Shown one piece after another: positions 27,496 through 36,670 of a stretch of DNA of 64,000 nucleotides (position 1 is the first letter of the stretch; every line of letters starts with the position of its first letter). Source of the DNA: Bradyrhizobium betae (GTDB taxonomy: Bacteria > Pseudomonadota > Alphaproteobacteria > Rhizobiales > Xanthobacteraceae); contig NZ_CP044543.1 in NCBI RefSeq assembly GCF_008932115.1, forward strand, positions 2,858,501 through 2,922,500, given 5' to 3'. Below the pieces are notes generated by a model. That model was not told the DNA's origin. It did no database searches and saw nothing but the letters and a program-made list of their open reading frames with translations. The translations under genes were made by a program, and so were the position numbers.

Positions 27496-29685
27496 ATGGG
27501 GTTGGGAAAGAAAAAGGCTGGGCGGAAGGAGCCGTTATTCGGCTTGCCTGCTGCGCTCGCCGATCTGCGCCTGACTGCGGCGGATCGCATCCCCAACGCC
27601 GATGACAAGCCGAAGAAGCCCGCAAAATCATCCGCCAGGCGCAAAAAGGCTGAAGAACCCGACGACGAGCCGCCGCGCGAGCGCAAGGCATCGGCTGGCC
27701 GCAGCGGCGCCAAGCGCCGCTCGAAATCATGCTTCGGTGCCGGCCTCGGCCGCCTGGTCTATTGGGGCGCGGTGCTGAGCTTGTGGGCCGTGATCGCCGT
27801 GGTCGGCGTCGTGGTCTATGTCGGCGCGCATCTGCCGCCGATCGACTCGCTGGAAATCCCCAAGCGGCCGCCGACGATCCAGATCGTCGGCCTGGACGGC
27901 AGCATGCTGGCGCAGCGCGGCGAAATGGCCGGCGCCAACGTCTCGCTGAAGGACCTGCCGCCGTATCTGCCGAAGGCTTTCATCGCCATCGAGGACCGCC
28001 GCTTCTATTCGCATTTCGGCATCGACCCGGTCGGCATCCTGCGCGCCCTCGTCACCAACGTGCTCCATCGCGGCGTGTCGCAGGGCGGCTCGACCTTGAC
28101 GCAGCAGCTCGCGAAAAACCTGTTCCTGACCCAGGAGCGCACCATGCAGCGCAAGCTGCAGGAGGCAGAGCTCGCGATCTGGCTGGAGCGCAAGCATTCC
28201 AAGAACGAGATCCTGGAGCTCTATCTCAATCGCGTCTATTTCGGCTCGGGCGCCTACGGCGTCGAGGCCGCGGCGCAGAAATATTTCGGCAAGCCGGCGA
28301 AGAACGTCACCGTCGCCGAAGCCGCGATGCTGGCCGGCCTCGTCAAATCGCCCTCGCGCCTTGCGCCGAACCGCAATCCGGAAGGCGCGGAAGCGCGCGC
28401 GAAGATCGTGCTGGCGGCGATGGCGGATGCGAAGTTCATCACCGACGCACAGGCGCAGGCCTCGATCGGCCAGCCCTCCTACAATGTGAAGCCGGCCGGC
28501 GCCGGCACGGTCAACTACGTCGCCGACTGGATCGGTGAAGTGCTGGACGATCTCGTCGGCCAGATCGACGAGAGCATCAAGGTCGAGACCACGATCGATC
28601 CGAAGCTGCAGGGCGTGGCGGAAGCCGCCATCATCGACGAGCTCGCGGCCAAGAGCGTGAAGTTCAACGTCAGCCAGGGCGCGCTGGTGGCGATGACGCC
28701 TGACGGCGCGGTCCGCGCCATGGTGGGCGGGAGGAACTATTCCGACAGCCAGTACAACCGCGCGGTGACCGCCAGGCGCCAGCCGGGCTCCTCGTTCAAG
28801 CCGTTCGTGTACCTGACCGCGCTCGAGCAGGGTCTGACGCCGGATACCTTGCGTCAGGACGCGCCGATCGAGGTCAAGGGCTGGAAGCCCGAGAATTACA
28901 CCCATGAATATTTCGGCGCGGTGACGCTGACGCAGGCGCTGGCGATGTCGCTCAACACGGTCGCGATCCGTCTCGGCCTCGAGGTCGGGCCGAAGAACGT
29001 GGTGCGTACCGCGCACCGGCTCGGCATCTCCTCGAAGCTCGAGCCCAACGCCTCGATCGCGCTCGGCACCTCGGAAGTCTCGGTGGTCGAGCTGGTCGGC
29101 GCCTATGCCCCGTTCGCCAATGGCGGCTTCGCGGTGACGCCGCATGTCGTGACACGGATCAGGACGCTCAGCGGCAAGCTGCTCTACATGCGCCAGCCGG
29201 ATGAGCGCAACCAGGTGGTCGAGCCGCGCTATGTCGGCATGATGAACGCGATGATGCGGGAGACGCTGATCTCAGGCACCGCCAAGAAGGCCGAGATCCC
29301 CGGCTGGCCGGCCGCCGGCAAGACCGGCACCAGCCAGGATTATCGCGATGCCTGGTTCATCGGCTACACCGCTAACCTCGTCACCGGCGTCTGGCTCGGC
29401 AATGACGACAACTCGCCGACCAGGAAGGCAACCGGCGGCGGCCTGCCGGTCGAAGTCTGGACGCGCTTCATGAAGACGGCGCACGAGGGTGTGCCGGTGG
29501 CGAACCTGCCAAGCTCGCCAGGTGGCTGGGGCCTCTCGAACCTCGCGCAGGCGGCCTCGCAGGTATCGCCGCCAACGGTGGCCACGCCCGGACCGGCGCC
29601 GGTCAACAATGGCGGCGGCTATCGCCCGCCCCCACGCGCGCCAATGCGCGGCCGGAAGCGGCGGCGGGGCTCGATGGCTGGCTGA
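27496..29685 (+). CDS. Class A penicillin-binding protein (PBP1A), C-terminus probably frameshifted
   Basis: A bifunctional cell-wall synthase of 729 residues. It has a basic cytoplasmic tail, one membrane helix (about residues 84-108), a GT51 glycosyltransferase (IAIEDRRFYSHFGIDPVGI with the catalytic Glu, and GGSTLTQQLAKNLF), and a transpeptidase with serine motif PGSSFKPF, SLN in AMSLNTVAIR and KTGTSQDYRDAWFIG. The last residues in frame read RAPMRGRKRRRGSMAG, but from 29640 another frame reads ANARPEAAAGLDGWLMDRLF, then GGNR and a stop at 29712-29714. The latter looks like the authentic tail. One base added to the C run near 29629-29633 would join the frames. The catalytic domains are intact, so activity is probably unaffected. 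Confidence 0.93.
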   Translation: MGLGKKKAGRKEPLFGLPAALADLRLTAADRIPNADDKPKKPAKSSARRKKAEEPDDEPPRERKASAGRSGAKRRSKSCFGAGLGRLVYWGAVLSLWAVIAVVGVVVYVGAHLPPIDSLEIPKRPPTIQIVGLDGSMLAQRGEMAGANVSLKDLPPYLPKAFIAIEDRRFYSHFGIDPVGILRALVTNVLHRGVSQGGSTLTQQLAKNLFLTQERTMQRKLQEAELAIWLERKHSKNEILELYLNRVYFGSGAYGVEAAAQKYFGKPAKNVTVAEAAMLAGLVKSPSRLAPNRNPEGAEARAKIVLAAMADAKFITDAQAQASIGQPSYNVKPAGAGTVNYVADWIGEVLDDLVGQIDESIKVETTIDPKLQGVAEAAIIDELAAKSVKFNVSQGALVAMTPDGAVRAMVGGRNYSDSQYNRAVTARRQPGSSFKPFVYLTALEQGLTPDTLRQDAPIEVKGWKPENYTHEYFGAVTLTQALAMSLNTVAIRLGLEVGPKNVVRTAHRLGISSKLEPNASIALGTSEVSVVELVGAYAPFANGGFAVTPHVVTRIRTLSGKLLYMRQPDERNQVVEPRYVGMMNAMMRETLISGTAKKAEIPGWPAAGKTGTSQDYRDAWFIGYTANLVTGVWLGNDDNSPTRKATGGGLPVEVWTRFMKTAHEGVPVANLPSSPGGWGLSNLAQAASQVSPPTVATPGPAPVNNGGGYRPPPRAPMRGRKRRRGSMAG

Positions 29686-29714
29686 TGGACCGGCTGTTCG
29701 GCGGGAATCGGTAG

Positions 29715-30031
29715 GCCGTTGCTGGGGGCCTCACGACAAAACTGCGAAAACAACCCCATGCACAGTAGGCGACGGTTGCGCGCGTGATGTGAGGTGGATC
29801 GTTCGAAGCGCTTGAAGCGACAAGGCGAATGACGCGCGCGGCGCGACCGTCGCGAAATGTTGCGAGAATCGAGCGAGGCGCGCTGATGGTGCCCACACTC
29901 AGCTGTCATTCCCCGCGAAGGCGGGGAATCCAGTACGCCGCGGCGTCTTGATCCAATCACTACGGCCTCTGGGATACTGGATCGCCCGCCTCCGCGGGCG
30001 ATGACAGCATCAAATGGCGAAGCAGCGAGCC
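29715..30031. other. Intergenic region with a family A repeat
   Basis: The first 190 bp hold no credible gene and no clear hairpin. From 29904 to 30010 there is a family A palindromic repeat (TGTCATTCCCCGCGAAGGCG to GCCCGCCTCCGCGGGCGATG). It separates the convergent PBP and YgjP-type genes. Confidence 0.6.
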
Positions 30032-30787
30032 CTAATCCTCGATCCCGTACCGGTGCAGATCGTTGCCGTAGGTGTCGAGCCACTTCTTGGCGCGCTCCAT
30101 CGACGGGCAGACCTTGCCGCAGACGCGCCAGAACTTCGCCGAGTGGTTCATCTCGACGAGATGGGCGACCTCGTGGGCGGCGAGATAGTCGAGCACGAAG
30201 GGCGGCGCGAGGATCAGGCGCCAGGAGAACGACAGCGAGCCCGCCGAGGTGCAGGACCCCCAGCGGCTGGACTGGTCGCGGATCGAGAGCCGCTTGACCT
30301 TGACGCCGAGCTCGGCGGCATACGCGTCAGCCGAGCGCTGAAGATCGTGACGCGCCTCGCGTTTGAGGAAGTCATGGACGCGACGGTCGGCATGTTCAAC
30401 GCCGCCGGCGACGCAGAGAATGCGTTCACCGCTATCGCGCACCTCGGTCCACACCGTGCCGCGCGTGCCGGCGCGATGAACGATGCGATGGGGGACACCG
30501 CGAAGCGGTATCACTGTGCCAGGCTGGAACGGCGCGGCCTTCGGCAAGCGGCCGAGACGTGCCGCAATCCATGCGCCGTGACGCTGCGCGAAGTCCTTGG
30601 CTTCAGCCAGAGTGCCGCGCGGCGGGATGGTCAGGATCGCCTCGCGGTCGCTCGGATGAATTCGAAGCGTGTAACGGCGTGCGCGGCGATGCCGGCGTAG
30701 CCGAATCGCGAATAATTGCGACCCGTGGGTGATCACGAGGGCCTTCGGTTCGTGGGGCCGACGATAGAGGAGTGCGCGTGTGGCCAT
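30032..30787 (-). CDS. YgjP-type zinc metallopeptidase (DUF45)
   Basis: A predicted cytoplasmic metallohydrolase of 251 residues. The zinc site is HEVAH at residues 205-209 in YLAAHEVAHLVEMNHSAKFW, preceded by the family element SIRDQSSRWGSCTSAGSLSF. The upstream domain (RRYTLRIHPSDREAILTIPP) is the usual beta-rich N-terminal part. The protein resembles E. coli YgjP, whose physiological substrate is poorly known. The ATG at 30787 gives a product of family length; no good ribosome site is visible. Confidence 0.87.
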   Translation of the reverse strand: MATRALLYRRPHEPKALVITHGSQLFAIRLRRHRRARRYTLRIHPSDREAILTIPPRGTLAEAKDFAQRHGAWIAARLGRLPKAAPFQPGTVIPLRGVPHRIVHRAGTRGTVWTEVRDSGERILCVAGGVEHADRRVHDFLKREARHDLQRSADAYAAELGVKVKRLSIRDQSSRWGSCTSAGSLSFSWRLILAPPFVLDYLAAHEVAHLVEMNHSAKFWRVCGKVCPSMERAKKWLDTYGNDLHRYGIED

Positions 30788-31089
30788 GTCTGTCAGTCCG
30801 GGGAGCAGGAGTTCGCCCGGATTCTGCCATAACCGCCGCCAGGGAAAGCGCTCGGCGCAAAAACAAATCATTTGCCCAATATACAGGGGTTCTGGCGTCC
30901 GGGAGACCCTACAGACTGGGGTTGGAACCCCGATTTTTCGCCCCCGCTGGACGCATGCGGCACCCCCAAGGGGTGAGGCCTGACTCACTCCTATAAAGCT
31001 ACCTAAATACCTCGAATCTGGCGGGTTCCGCTGTCTGCCGGAGGCTCCGGCAGAACCCGAATTTTCGACGGGAAAGCCGAAAAACGGAG
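30788..31089. other. Intergenic region with several strong hairpins, possible small RNA
   Basis: Between two minus-strand genes there are three stem-loops: GGGGT-TGGA-ACCCC at 30918-30931 followed on the plus strand by GATTTTT; CACCCC-CAA-GGGGTG at 30961-30975 (approximate loop); and a nested structure at 31022-31059 in which CGGGTTC pairs with GAACCCG around an inner TGCCGGA/TCCGGCA hairpin, followed by AATTTT. The T-runs are on the plus strand, where no gene is read, so they would terminate an unannotated plus-strand transcript starting before 30918. Confidence 0.35.
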
Positions 31090-32418
31090 TTATTCGGCTG
31101 CAAGCGCCTGCAACGAGCTCGGATTCGCTGCGGAGACCATGAAGTCGTGGATCCTCGGCACGATTTCCGACTTGAAACGCGATCCGTTGAACACGCCGTA
31201 ATGTCCGACGCCCTTCTGGACGTAATGAACGCGGCGATGATCGGGAATCGAGCTGCACAATGTGTGCGTTGCTTCGGTCTGACCGAGACCCGAGATGTCG
31301 TCGTTCTCACCTTCGACCGTCATCAACGCCACGCGCGTGACCTTGGAGGGATCGACGCGGGTTCCACGATGGGTCATCTCGCCCTTCGGCAGCGAGTGCT
31401 TCACGAACACGGTGTCGACCGTCTGCAGGTAATATTCGGCGGAGAGATCCATCACCGCGAGATATTCATCGTAGAATTCACGATGCTTGTCGACGAGATC
31501 GCCGTCGCCCTTCACCAGATTGGCGAAGAGCTGCTTGTGGGCATCCATGTGCCGGTCGAGATTCATGCTGATGAAGCCGTTCAGCTGCAGGAATCCCGGA
31601 TAGACGTCGCGCATCATGCCCGGATGCGGAAACGGCACCTTGGTGATGACGTGGTTGCGGAACCAGTCGATGCCGCGCTCCTGGGCGAGGTTGTTCACCG
31701 CGGTCGGATTGCGGCGGGTGTCGATCGGACCGCCCATCAGCGTCATCGAGGTCGGCACGAAGGGATCGCGCCGCGCTTCCATGATCGAGACGGCGGCGAC
31801 GACGGGCACGGAAGGCTGGCACACCGCCAATACGTGCGTGTTGCCGCCGAGAACGTGCAGCATTTCGATGACATAGTCGATGTAGTCGTCCAGATCGAAG
31901 CGGCCTTCGCTGAGCGGCACCATGCGGGCATCGGCCCAATCGGTGATGTAGACCTCATGCGCCGGCAGGAGGGCTTCGACCGTGCCGCGCAGCAGCGTCG
32001 CATAATGGCCGGACATCGGCGCCACGATCAGCACGCGCGGCTGCGGGCTGCGCAGCGGACGGGTGAACTTGCGATCGAAGTAGAGGAGGCGGCAGAACGG
32101 CTTTTCCCAGACGGAGCGAACCTCGACGGGAACGCGGATGCCATTGACCTCGGTGTCGTCGAGGCCCCATTCCGGCTTGCCGTAGCGGCGCGTGGTGCGC
32201 TCGAACAATTCGCAGGCCGCGGCGACAGACTTGCCGACCTCGGTGCGCGTCCAGGGATTCAACGGATTCTGAAACAGGAGCTTGGTCGCGTCGGTGACCG
32301 CTCGTGCCGGATTGAGAGAGGCGTGGGCCATCTCGTACATCCAGTACATCGGTGTCGTCAGGACCGGACTGCCTTCAGCCGCCAGGGGCGGCGCGCCGCC
32401 AAACTCACCAATAGGCAT
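31090..32418 (-). CDS. phaZ: Intracellular polyhydroxybutyrate depolymerase
   Basis: The enzyme that mobilises stored PHB granules, 442 residues. It belongs to the intracellular depolymerase family in which Cys replaces the lipase-box Ser: Cys200 in HVLAVCQPSVPVVAAVS. The Asp/His partners expected near the C-terminus fit LMTVEGENDDISGLGQT and KGVGHYGVFNGSRF. The N-terminus MYWMYEMAHASLNPARAVTD is typical of the family, and no signal peptide is present, consistent with a cytoplasmic, granule-bound enzyme. The start at 32418 follows AGAGGA. Confidence 0.95.
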   Translation of the reverse strand: MPIGEFGGAPPLAAEGSPVLTTPMYWMYEMAHASLNPARAVTDATKLLFQNPLNPWTRTEVGKSVAAACELFERTTRRYGKPEWGLDDTEVNGIRVPVEVRSVWEKPFCRLLYFDRKFTRPLRSPQPRVLIVAPMSGHYATLLRGTVEALLPAHEVYITDWADARMVPLSEGRFDLDDYIDYVIEMLHVLGGNTHVLAVCQPSVPVVAAVSIMEARRDPFVPTSMTLMGGPIDTRRNPTAVNNLAQERGIDWFRNHVITKVPFPHPGMMRDVYPGFLQLNGFISMNLDRHMDAHKQLFANLVKGDGDLVDKHREFYDEYLAVMDLSAEYYLQTVDTVFVKHSLPKGEMTHRGTRVDPSKVTRVALMTVEGENDDISGLGQTEATHTLCSSIPDHRRVHYVQKGVGHYGVFNGSRFKSEIVPRIHDFMVSAANPSSLQALAAE

Positions 32419-32539
32419 CGCTATATTCCTCTTCGCATCGCAGCATACTGCCGAATGCGTAATATTGCGTCAATGCATGGTTCCGTACATCTACGTAGCG
32501 TAGACGGTTAAACCAGCATGAATCCACGATAAAGTGACG

Positions 32540-33358
32540 TTATTCGCCGCCCGACAGCAGCGAGCCATTCTTCCTGGCGCTGCGCAAAAGGGCAAGGAAT
32601 GCCCAAAAAGAAGCAACCAGCAGCACCGCATTGATGGCTAACGCCTCCAGCATCAGATCGATCCGGAAGGTCTGCTCGATCAGCAGCGCACGCATTCCTT
32701 CGAACACGTAAGTCGGCGGCAACGCCCAAGCGACATACTGCAGCCAGGCCGGCAGCACGCTCACCGGATAATAAATGCAGGCGAGCGGCATGATCGCGAA
32801 CATCAAGGTCCAGACGATGCTCTCGGCCCCCAGGCCGTTGCGCAACACCAGACCTGACACGAAGATGCCGACCGACCAGCTCATGAAGATCAGATTGCAG
32901 AAGAACGCGATCAGCGGCAGGCCGAGGCCGTAGACGTTGAAGTGAAACAGGACCAGCGCGAGCAGCGTCATCGGGATGACGCCGATCGCGAGCCGGATCA
33001 GGCTCATCACCATGAGCGACAGCAGAAACTCGATCGGCTTGAGCGGGCTCATCATGAGGTTGCCGAGATTGCGCGCCCACATCTCCTCTAGAAACGAGAT
33101 CGAGAAGCCGAGCTGCCCGCGGAACAGGATGTCCCAGAGGATGACTGCGCCGATCAGCGTGCCGCCGGCGCGCGCGAAGAAATTGGAATTCTCGGCGATG
33201 TAGTACTGGATGAAGCCCCAGGTGATGACCTGCAGCGCCGGCCAGTACAGCAGCTCGAGCAGCCGCGGCCAGGACGACATCAGCAGATACCAGTAGCGCA
33301 GGATCATCGCGCCGATGCGGTGAAGGGAGATGCCGTGGTGGAGGGAGAGGTCGGTCAT
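32540..33358 (-). CDS. ABC-2 type transporter permease
   Basis: A six-helix export permease of 272 residues of the ABC-2 superfamily (ILRYWYLLMSSWPRLLELLY at the start, LAWALPPTYVFEGMRALLIE-like segment near the end). It is downstream of an ABC ATPase on the same strand, 217 bp away across a family B repeat, and the two are presumed to form one exporter. The substrate is unknown; polysaccharide, lipid or drug export are all possible for this family. Confidence 0.87.
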   Translation of the reverse strand: MTDLSLHHGISLHRIGAMILRYWYLLMSSWPRLLELLYWPALQVITWGFIQYYIAENSNFFARAGGTLIGAVILWDILFRGQLGFSISFLEEMWARNLGNLMMSPLKPIEFLLSLMVMSLIRLAIGVIPMTLLALVLFHFNVYGLGLPLIAFFCNLIFMSWSVGIFVSGLVLRNGLGAESIVWTLMFAIMPLACIYYPVSVLPAWLQYVAWALPPTYVFEGMRALLIEQTFRIDLMLEALAINAVLLVASFWAFLALLRSARKNGSLLSGGE

Positions 33359-33387
33359 GGGCGCACCGGGCAGCCTGATTGTAAGCC

Positions 33388-33536
33388 GTCATCCCGGGGC
33401 GCGACATAGTCGCGAGCCCGGGATCCATAGCCACAGGATTGAATTTGGCGAAAACTCGGGGTTACGAGTCTCGCCCCATAGCCACCGCCTGTGGTTATGG
33501 ATTCCGGGCTCGCGCTCCGCGCGCCCCGGAGTGACG
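33388..33536. repeat. Palindromic intergenic repeat, family B
   Basis: GTCATCCCGGGGCGCGACAT and GGGATCCATAGCCACAGG at the left; the complementary GGTTATGGATTCCGGGCTCG and GCGCCCCGGAGTGACGG at the right. It lies between the ATPase and permease genes of the ABC-2 exporter. Confidence 0.7.
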
Positions 33537-33575
33537 GGGCTTCACTCGGACTGCGATGGCAACACGAGAGCTCGC

Positions 33576-34379
33576 TCATCTCGCCTCCTCCTTTGCCCCG
33601 TTCACCCGGCCGCGGGCGACGTCCAGGAACACTTCCTCCAGCGTGGTGCGGTTGTAGCGGGCCATGATGGCTTCCGGCGTGTCGTCGTCCTCGATGCGAC
33701 CGCGCTTCATGATGATGACGCGGTCGCAGAGCCGCTCGACCTCGAGCATGTTGTGCGAGGCCAAGAGGATGGTGGCGTTGTTCTCCTTGCGATAGCGCTC
33801 CATATGCGCCCGCACCCAGTCGGCGGTGTCGGGGTCGAGCGAGGCGGTCGGCTCGTCCAGCAGCAACAGCTCGGGGTGGTTGATCAGCGCCTTGGCCAGC
33901 GCGACACGGGTCTTCTGGCCGGCGGAGAGCTTGCCGTTGGCGCGGTCGATGAAATCGGTGAGGTCGAGCTCGTCGGCGAGCTCGGCGATGCGATCGGAGA
34001 GATTCTTCACCGCATAGAGTTTGCCGAACACGGTGAGGTTCTGGCGTACCGTGAGCCGCATCGGCATGTCGACATAGGGGCTCTCGAAATTCATCCGCCC
34101 CAGCACGGATGCGCTTTCCTCGGGCATCGCTCGCCCGAGCACCCTGACACGGCCGGAGGTCGGCAGCACCAGGCCCATGATCATCGCGATGGTGGTGGTC
34201 TTGCCGGCGCCGTTGCCGCCCAGAAGTCCGGTGATGCTGCCGCGCGGGAGCGAAAAGGAGATATCGTCGACGGCGCGGGTCTGCTTGTAGACCTTGACGA
34301 GGTGATCGACCTCAATTGCCGCGGAGGAGCTGCGCTCCGCGACAGTCGGCGGACTTGAAGCTTTGTCGTTCCCGGTCAT
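33576..34379 (-). CDS. ABC-2 type transporter ATP-binding protein
   Basis: A 267-residue ATPase. Walker A is LLGGNGAGKTTTIAMIMG, the signature is KLSAGQKTRVALAKAL, Walker B LLLLDEPTASLDPDTADWV and the H-loop LLASHNMLEVERL. The Q-loop region lacks a clear Gln (RMNFESPYVDMPMRLT reads NFESP), as seen in a subset of ABC-2 ATPases with a LSAGQ signature. The start at 34379 gives MTGNDKASSPPTVAERSSSA before the conserved domain. Divergent from regS. Confidence 0.87.
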   Translation of the reverse strand: MTGNDKASSPPTVAERSSSAAIEVDHLVKVYKQTRAVDDISFSLPRGSITGLLGGNGAGKTTTIAMIMGLVLPTSGRVRVLGRAMPEESASVLGRMNFESPYVDMPMRLTVRQNLTVFGKLYAVKNLSDRIAELADELDLTDFIDRANGKLSAGQKTRVALAKALINHPELLLLDEPTASLDPDTADWVRAHMERYRKENNATILLASHNMLEVERLCDRVIIMKRGRIEDDDTPEAIMARYNRTTLEEVFLDVARGRVNGAKEEAR

Positions 34380-34477
34380 GCTGGGGCGTTCTTCTGCTAT
34401 TGCAGCGGAGAGCGCAAGGCTTGTAATCCGGGTGGTTCCGCGAGCCCCGCGTTTGTGACCGAGAAGGCACCGCCACA

Positions 34478-35809
34478 TTGGCCGACATGACCGAAATTGC
34501 CGCCTCCGACTTTCGCCCTGCGCAGCGGCATATCCGCCTGGACACGATCCTGCGGCTGCGCTGGCTCGCGGTGCTCGGCCAGCTCGCCGCGATCTTCATC
34601 GTGGCGCAGGGGCTGGAGTTCAACGTCGAGATCGTCCCCTGCGTCAGCATCATCGCCCTGTCGGCGGCGCTCAATTTGGCACTCCAGACCGTGTCCAATC
34701 CGCTGCAGCGTCTGGAGCCGATGCAGGCGGCCGGACTGCTGGCGCTGAACATCATCGAGCTGGCCGCGCTGTTGTTCTTCACCGGCGGACTGCAGAACCC
34801 GTTCTCGTTCCTGTTCCTCGCGCCCGTACTGATCTCGGCCACCGCGCTGCCGGCCCGCTTCACCTTCGGGCTCGGCGTGCTCGCCGTCGCCTGCGCCTCG
34901 GTGCTGTTCTTCTACCATTTCCCCCTGCCCTGGGATTCCGACGATCCGCTGGTGCTGCCGCCGATCTATCTGTTCGGCGTCTGGCTCTCGATCGTGCTCG
35001 CGATCGGCGTCACCAGCCTCTACTCGTTCCAGGTCACCGAGGAGGCGCGCAAGCTCGCCGACGCGCTGGCCGCGACCGAGCTGGTGCTGACGCGCGAGCA
35101 GCATCTGACCCAGCTCGACGGCCTCGCCGCCGCCGCCGCGCACGAGCTCGGCACGCCGCTTGCGACCATCTTCCTGATCTCGCGCGAGCTCGAAAAGACA
35201 GTGAAGGATCCGAGCTTCGCCGCCGACCTGAAAACCCTGCGCGAACAGACCCAGCGCTGCCGCGAGATCCTCAGCAAGATCACCCAGCTCTCCTCCACCG
35301 GCGCGCCGTTCGACCGCATGAAGCTGTCGGAGCTGATCGAGGAGGTGGTGGCGCCGCACCGCGATTTCGGCGTCGACATCAAGGTGCGGATCGCGGTCGC
35401 CGTGGCGGCCGAGCCGGTCGGCTCGCGCAACCCGGCGATCCTGTACGGCGTCGGCAACATCGTCGAGAACGCGGTGGATTTCGCCCGCAGCACGGTCGAG
35501 GTGAATGCTTGGTGGAACAAGGACAACATCGAGCTCGTGATTTCCGATGATGGTCCCGGCATTCCGCCCGACATCCTCAACCGGATCGGCGAGCCCTATC
35601 TGTCGCGGCGGCGCACACTGGATGAGGGCGGCGGCGAACAGCGCGGCCTCGGCCTCGGCGTGTTCATCGCGCGGACCTTGCTGGAACGCACCGGCGCCAA
35701 GGTCTCGTTTACCAACCGGACCTTTCCGGAACACGGCGCGGTGGTCCAGATCACGTGGCCGCGAGAGCGTTTTGAGGCTATCGAGACGCTCGAAGAAACA
35801 ATAGGATAG
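34478..35809 (+). CDS. regS: RegS (RegB/PrrB-type) redox sensor histidine kinase
   Basis: The membrane kinase of the global redox regulon, 443 residues from the TTG at 34478 (AGAAGG 10 bases upstream); an ATG at 34487 is the alternative. About six membrane helices contain the quinone-binding box GGLQNPFSFLF (residue 103 onward). The phosphoacceptor His222 lies in AAAHELGTPLATIF, the redox-active Cys of RegB corresponds to Cys261 in QTQRCREILSKI, and the ATP domain has NIVENAVDFA, DDGPGIPPD and GLGLGVFIA. All features needed for RegB-like oxygen/quinone sensing are present. It is followed by regR. Confidence 0.95.
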   Translation: MADMTEIAASDFRPAQRHIRLDTILRLRWLAVLGQLAAIFIVAQGLEFNVEIVPCVSIIALSAALNLALQTVSNPLQRLEPMQAAGLLALNIIELAALLFFTGGLQNPFSFLFLAPVLISATALPARFTFGLGVLAVACASVLFFYHFPLPWDSDDPLVLPPIYLFGVWLSIVLAIGVTSLYSFQVTEEARKLADALAATELVLTREQHLTQLDGLAAAAAHELGTPLATIFLISRELEKTVKDPSFAADLKTLREQTQRCREILSKITQLSSTGAPFDRMKLSELIEEVVAPHRDFGVDIKVRIAVAVAAEPVGSRNPAILYGVGNIVENAVDFARSTVEVNAWWNKDNIELVISDDGPGIPPDILNRIGEPYLSRRRTLDEGGGEQRGLGLGVFIARTLLERTGAKVSFTNRTFPEHGAVVQITWPRERFEAIETLEETIG

Positions 35810-35912
35810 ACCGCGACCTTGCGTCGCACGACAGGGCCGATCGACTATTGGCGGCCTTGGCACCGCTTGCTTGCGACGCCATATGTAGATGTGCAGGACA
35901 AAGGACAACACC

Positions 35913-36467
35913 TTGAACGCCATCGCCGAACTGAACGAACAGACCGACCGCTCGCTTCTCATCGTGGAGGACGACAAGCCGTTTCTGGAGCGGCTGTCGC
36001 GCGCCATGGAAACCCGTGGTTTTGCGGTGACGTCGTGCGACACGGTTTCGGATGGTCTTGCGCAAATCGGCAAGGCCGCGCCGGCATTCGCCGTGGTCGA
36101 TCTTCGCCTCGGCGACGGTAACGGCCTCGACGTCGTCTCCGCACTGAAGAAGAAGCGCCCCGAAGCCCGCGCGATCGTGCTGACCGGCTACGGCAACATC
36201 GCGACCGCCGTCACCGCGGTGAAGATGGGTGCGATCGATTATCTCTCGAAGCCCGCGGATGCCGACGATGTCGTCGCCGCATTGCTGTCGACCAGCACCG
36301 ACAAATCCGAGCTGCCGGCGAACCCGATGTCGGCGGACCGCGTCCGCTGGGAACACATCCAGCGCATCTACGAAATGTGCAACCGCAACGTCTCGGAGAC
36401 GGCGCGGCGGCTCAACATGCACCGCCGTACCTTGCAGCGGATTTTGGCGAAGCGCGCGCCGAGGTAA
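35913..36467 (+). CDS. regR: RegR (RegA/PrrA-type) response regulator
   Basis: The DNA-binding partner of RegS, 184 residues. The receiver has the acidic pair in LLIVEDDKPFLERL, phosphoacceptor Asp63 in AVVDLRLGDGNGLDVV, Thr in VLTGYGNIATAV and the Lys of DYLSKPADADDV; a linker is followed by a Fis-type helix-turn-helix, ETARRLNMHRRTLQRILAKR. I prefer the TTG at 35913 (7 bases after AAAGGA, protein begins MNAIAELNEQTD) to the ATG at 35889. In Bradyrhizobium this regulator activates nitrogen-fixation and energy genes under low oxygen. Confidence 0.95.
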   Translation: MNAIAELNEQTDRSLLIVEDDKPFLERLSRAMETRGFAVTSCDTVSDGLAQIGKAAPAFAVVDLRLGDGNGLDVVSALKKKRPEARAIVLTGYGNIATAVTAVKMGAIDYLSKPADADDVVAALLSTSTDKSELPANPMSADRVRWEHIQRIYEMCNRNVSETARRLNMHRRTLQRILAKRAPR

Positions 36468-36493
36468 AGTTCGGCAATCACGACTCCCTCCCC

Positions 36494-36651
36494 GTCACCC
36501 TGAGGTGTTCGCCTCTTCGGCGAGCCTCGAAGGGCGACGGCCCGGCTGCATCCCGGCCGTGCATCCTTCGAGGCTCCCGGCGCGATGCTCCGCATCGCAC
36601 CACTCGTACCTCCAGCGACAACCGCTCCGCGGTTGCGCGGGGATGACGGAG
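36494..36651. repeat. Palindromic intergenic repeat, family D
   Basis: GTCACCCTGAGGTGTTCGCC at the left, GGCCGTGCATCCTTCGAGGC in the middle and GCGGTTGCGCGGGGATGACG at the right. It is related to the copy at 26765-26887 and lies between convergent regR and mmcB. Confidence 0.65.
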
Positions 36652-36670
36652 TGAGGTTCCGGTTTCGCCG

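Noticed and set aside
29742..29815. Short coding segment after the PBP gene
   Set aside because: No start, no ribosome site and no motif.
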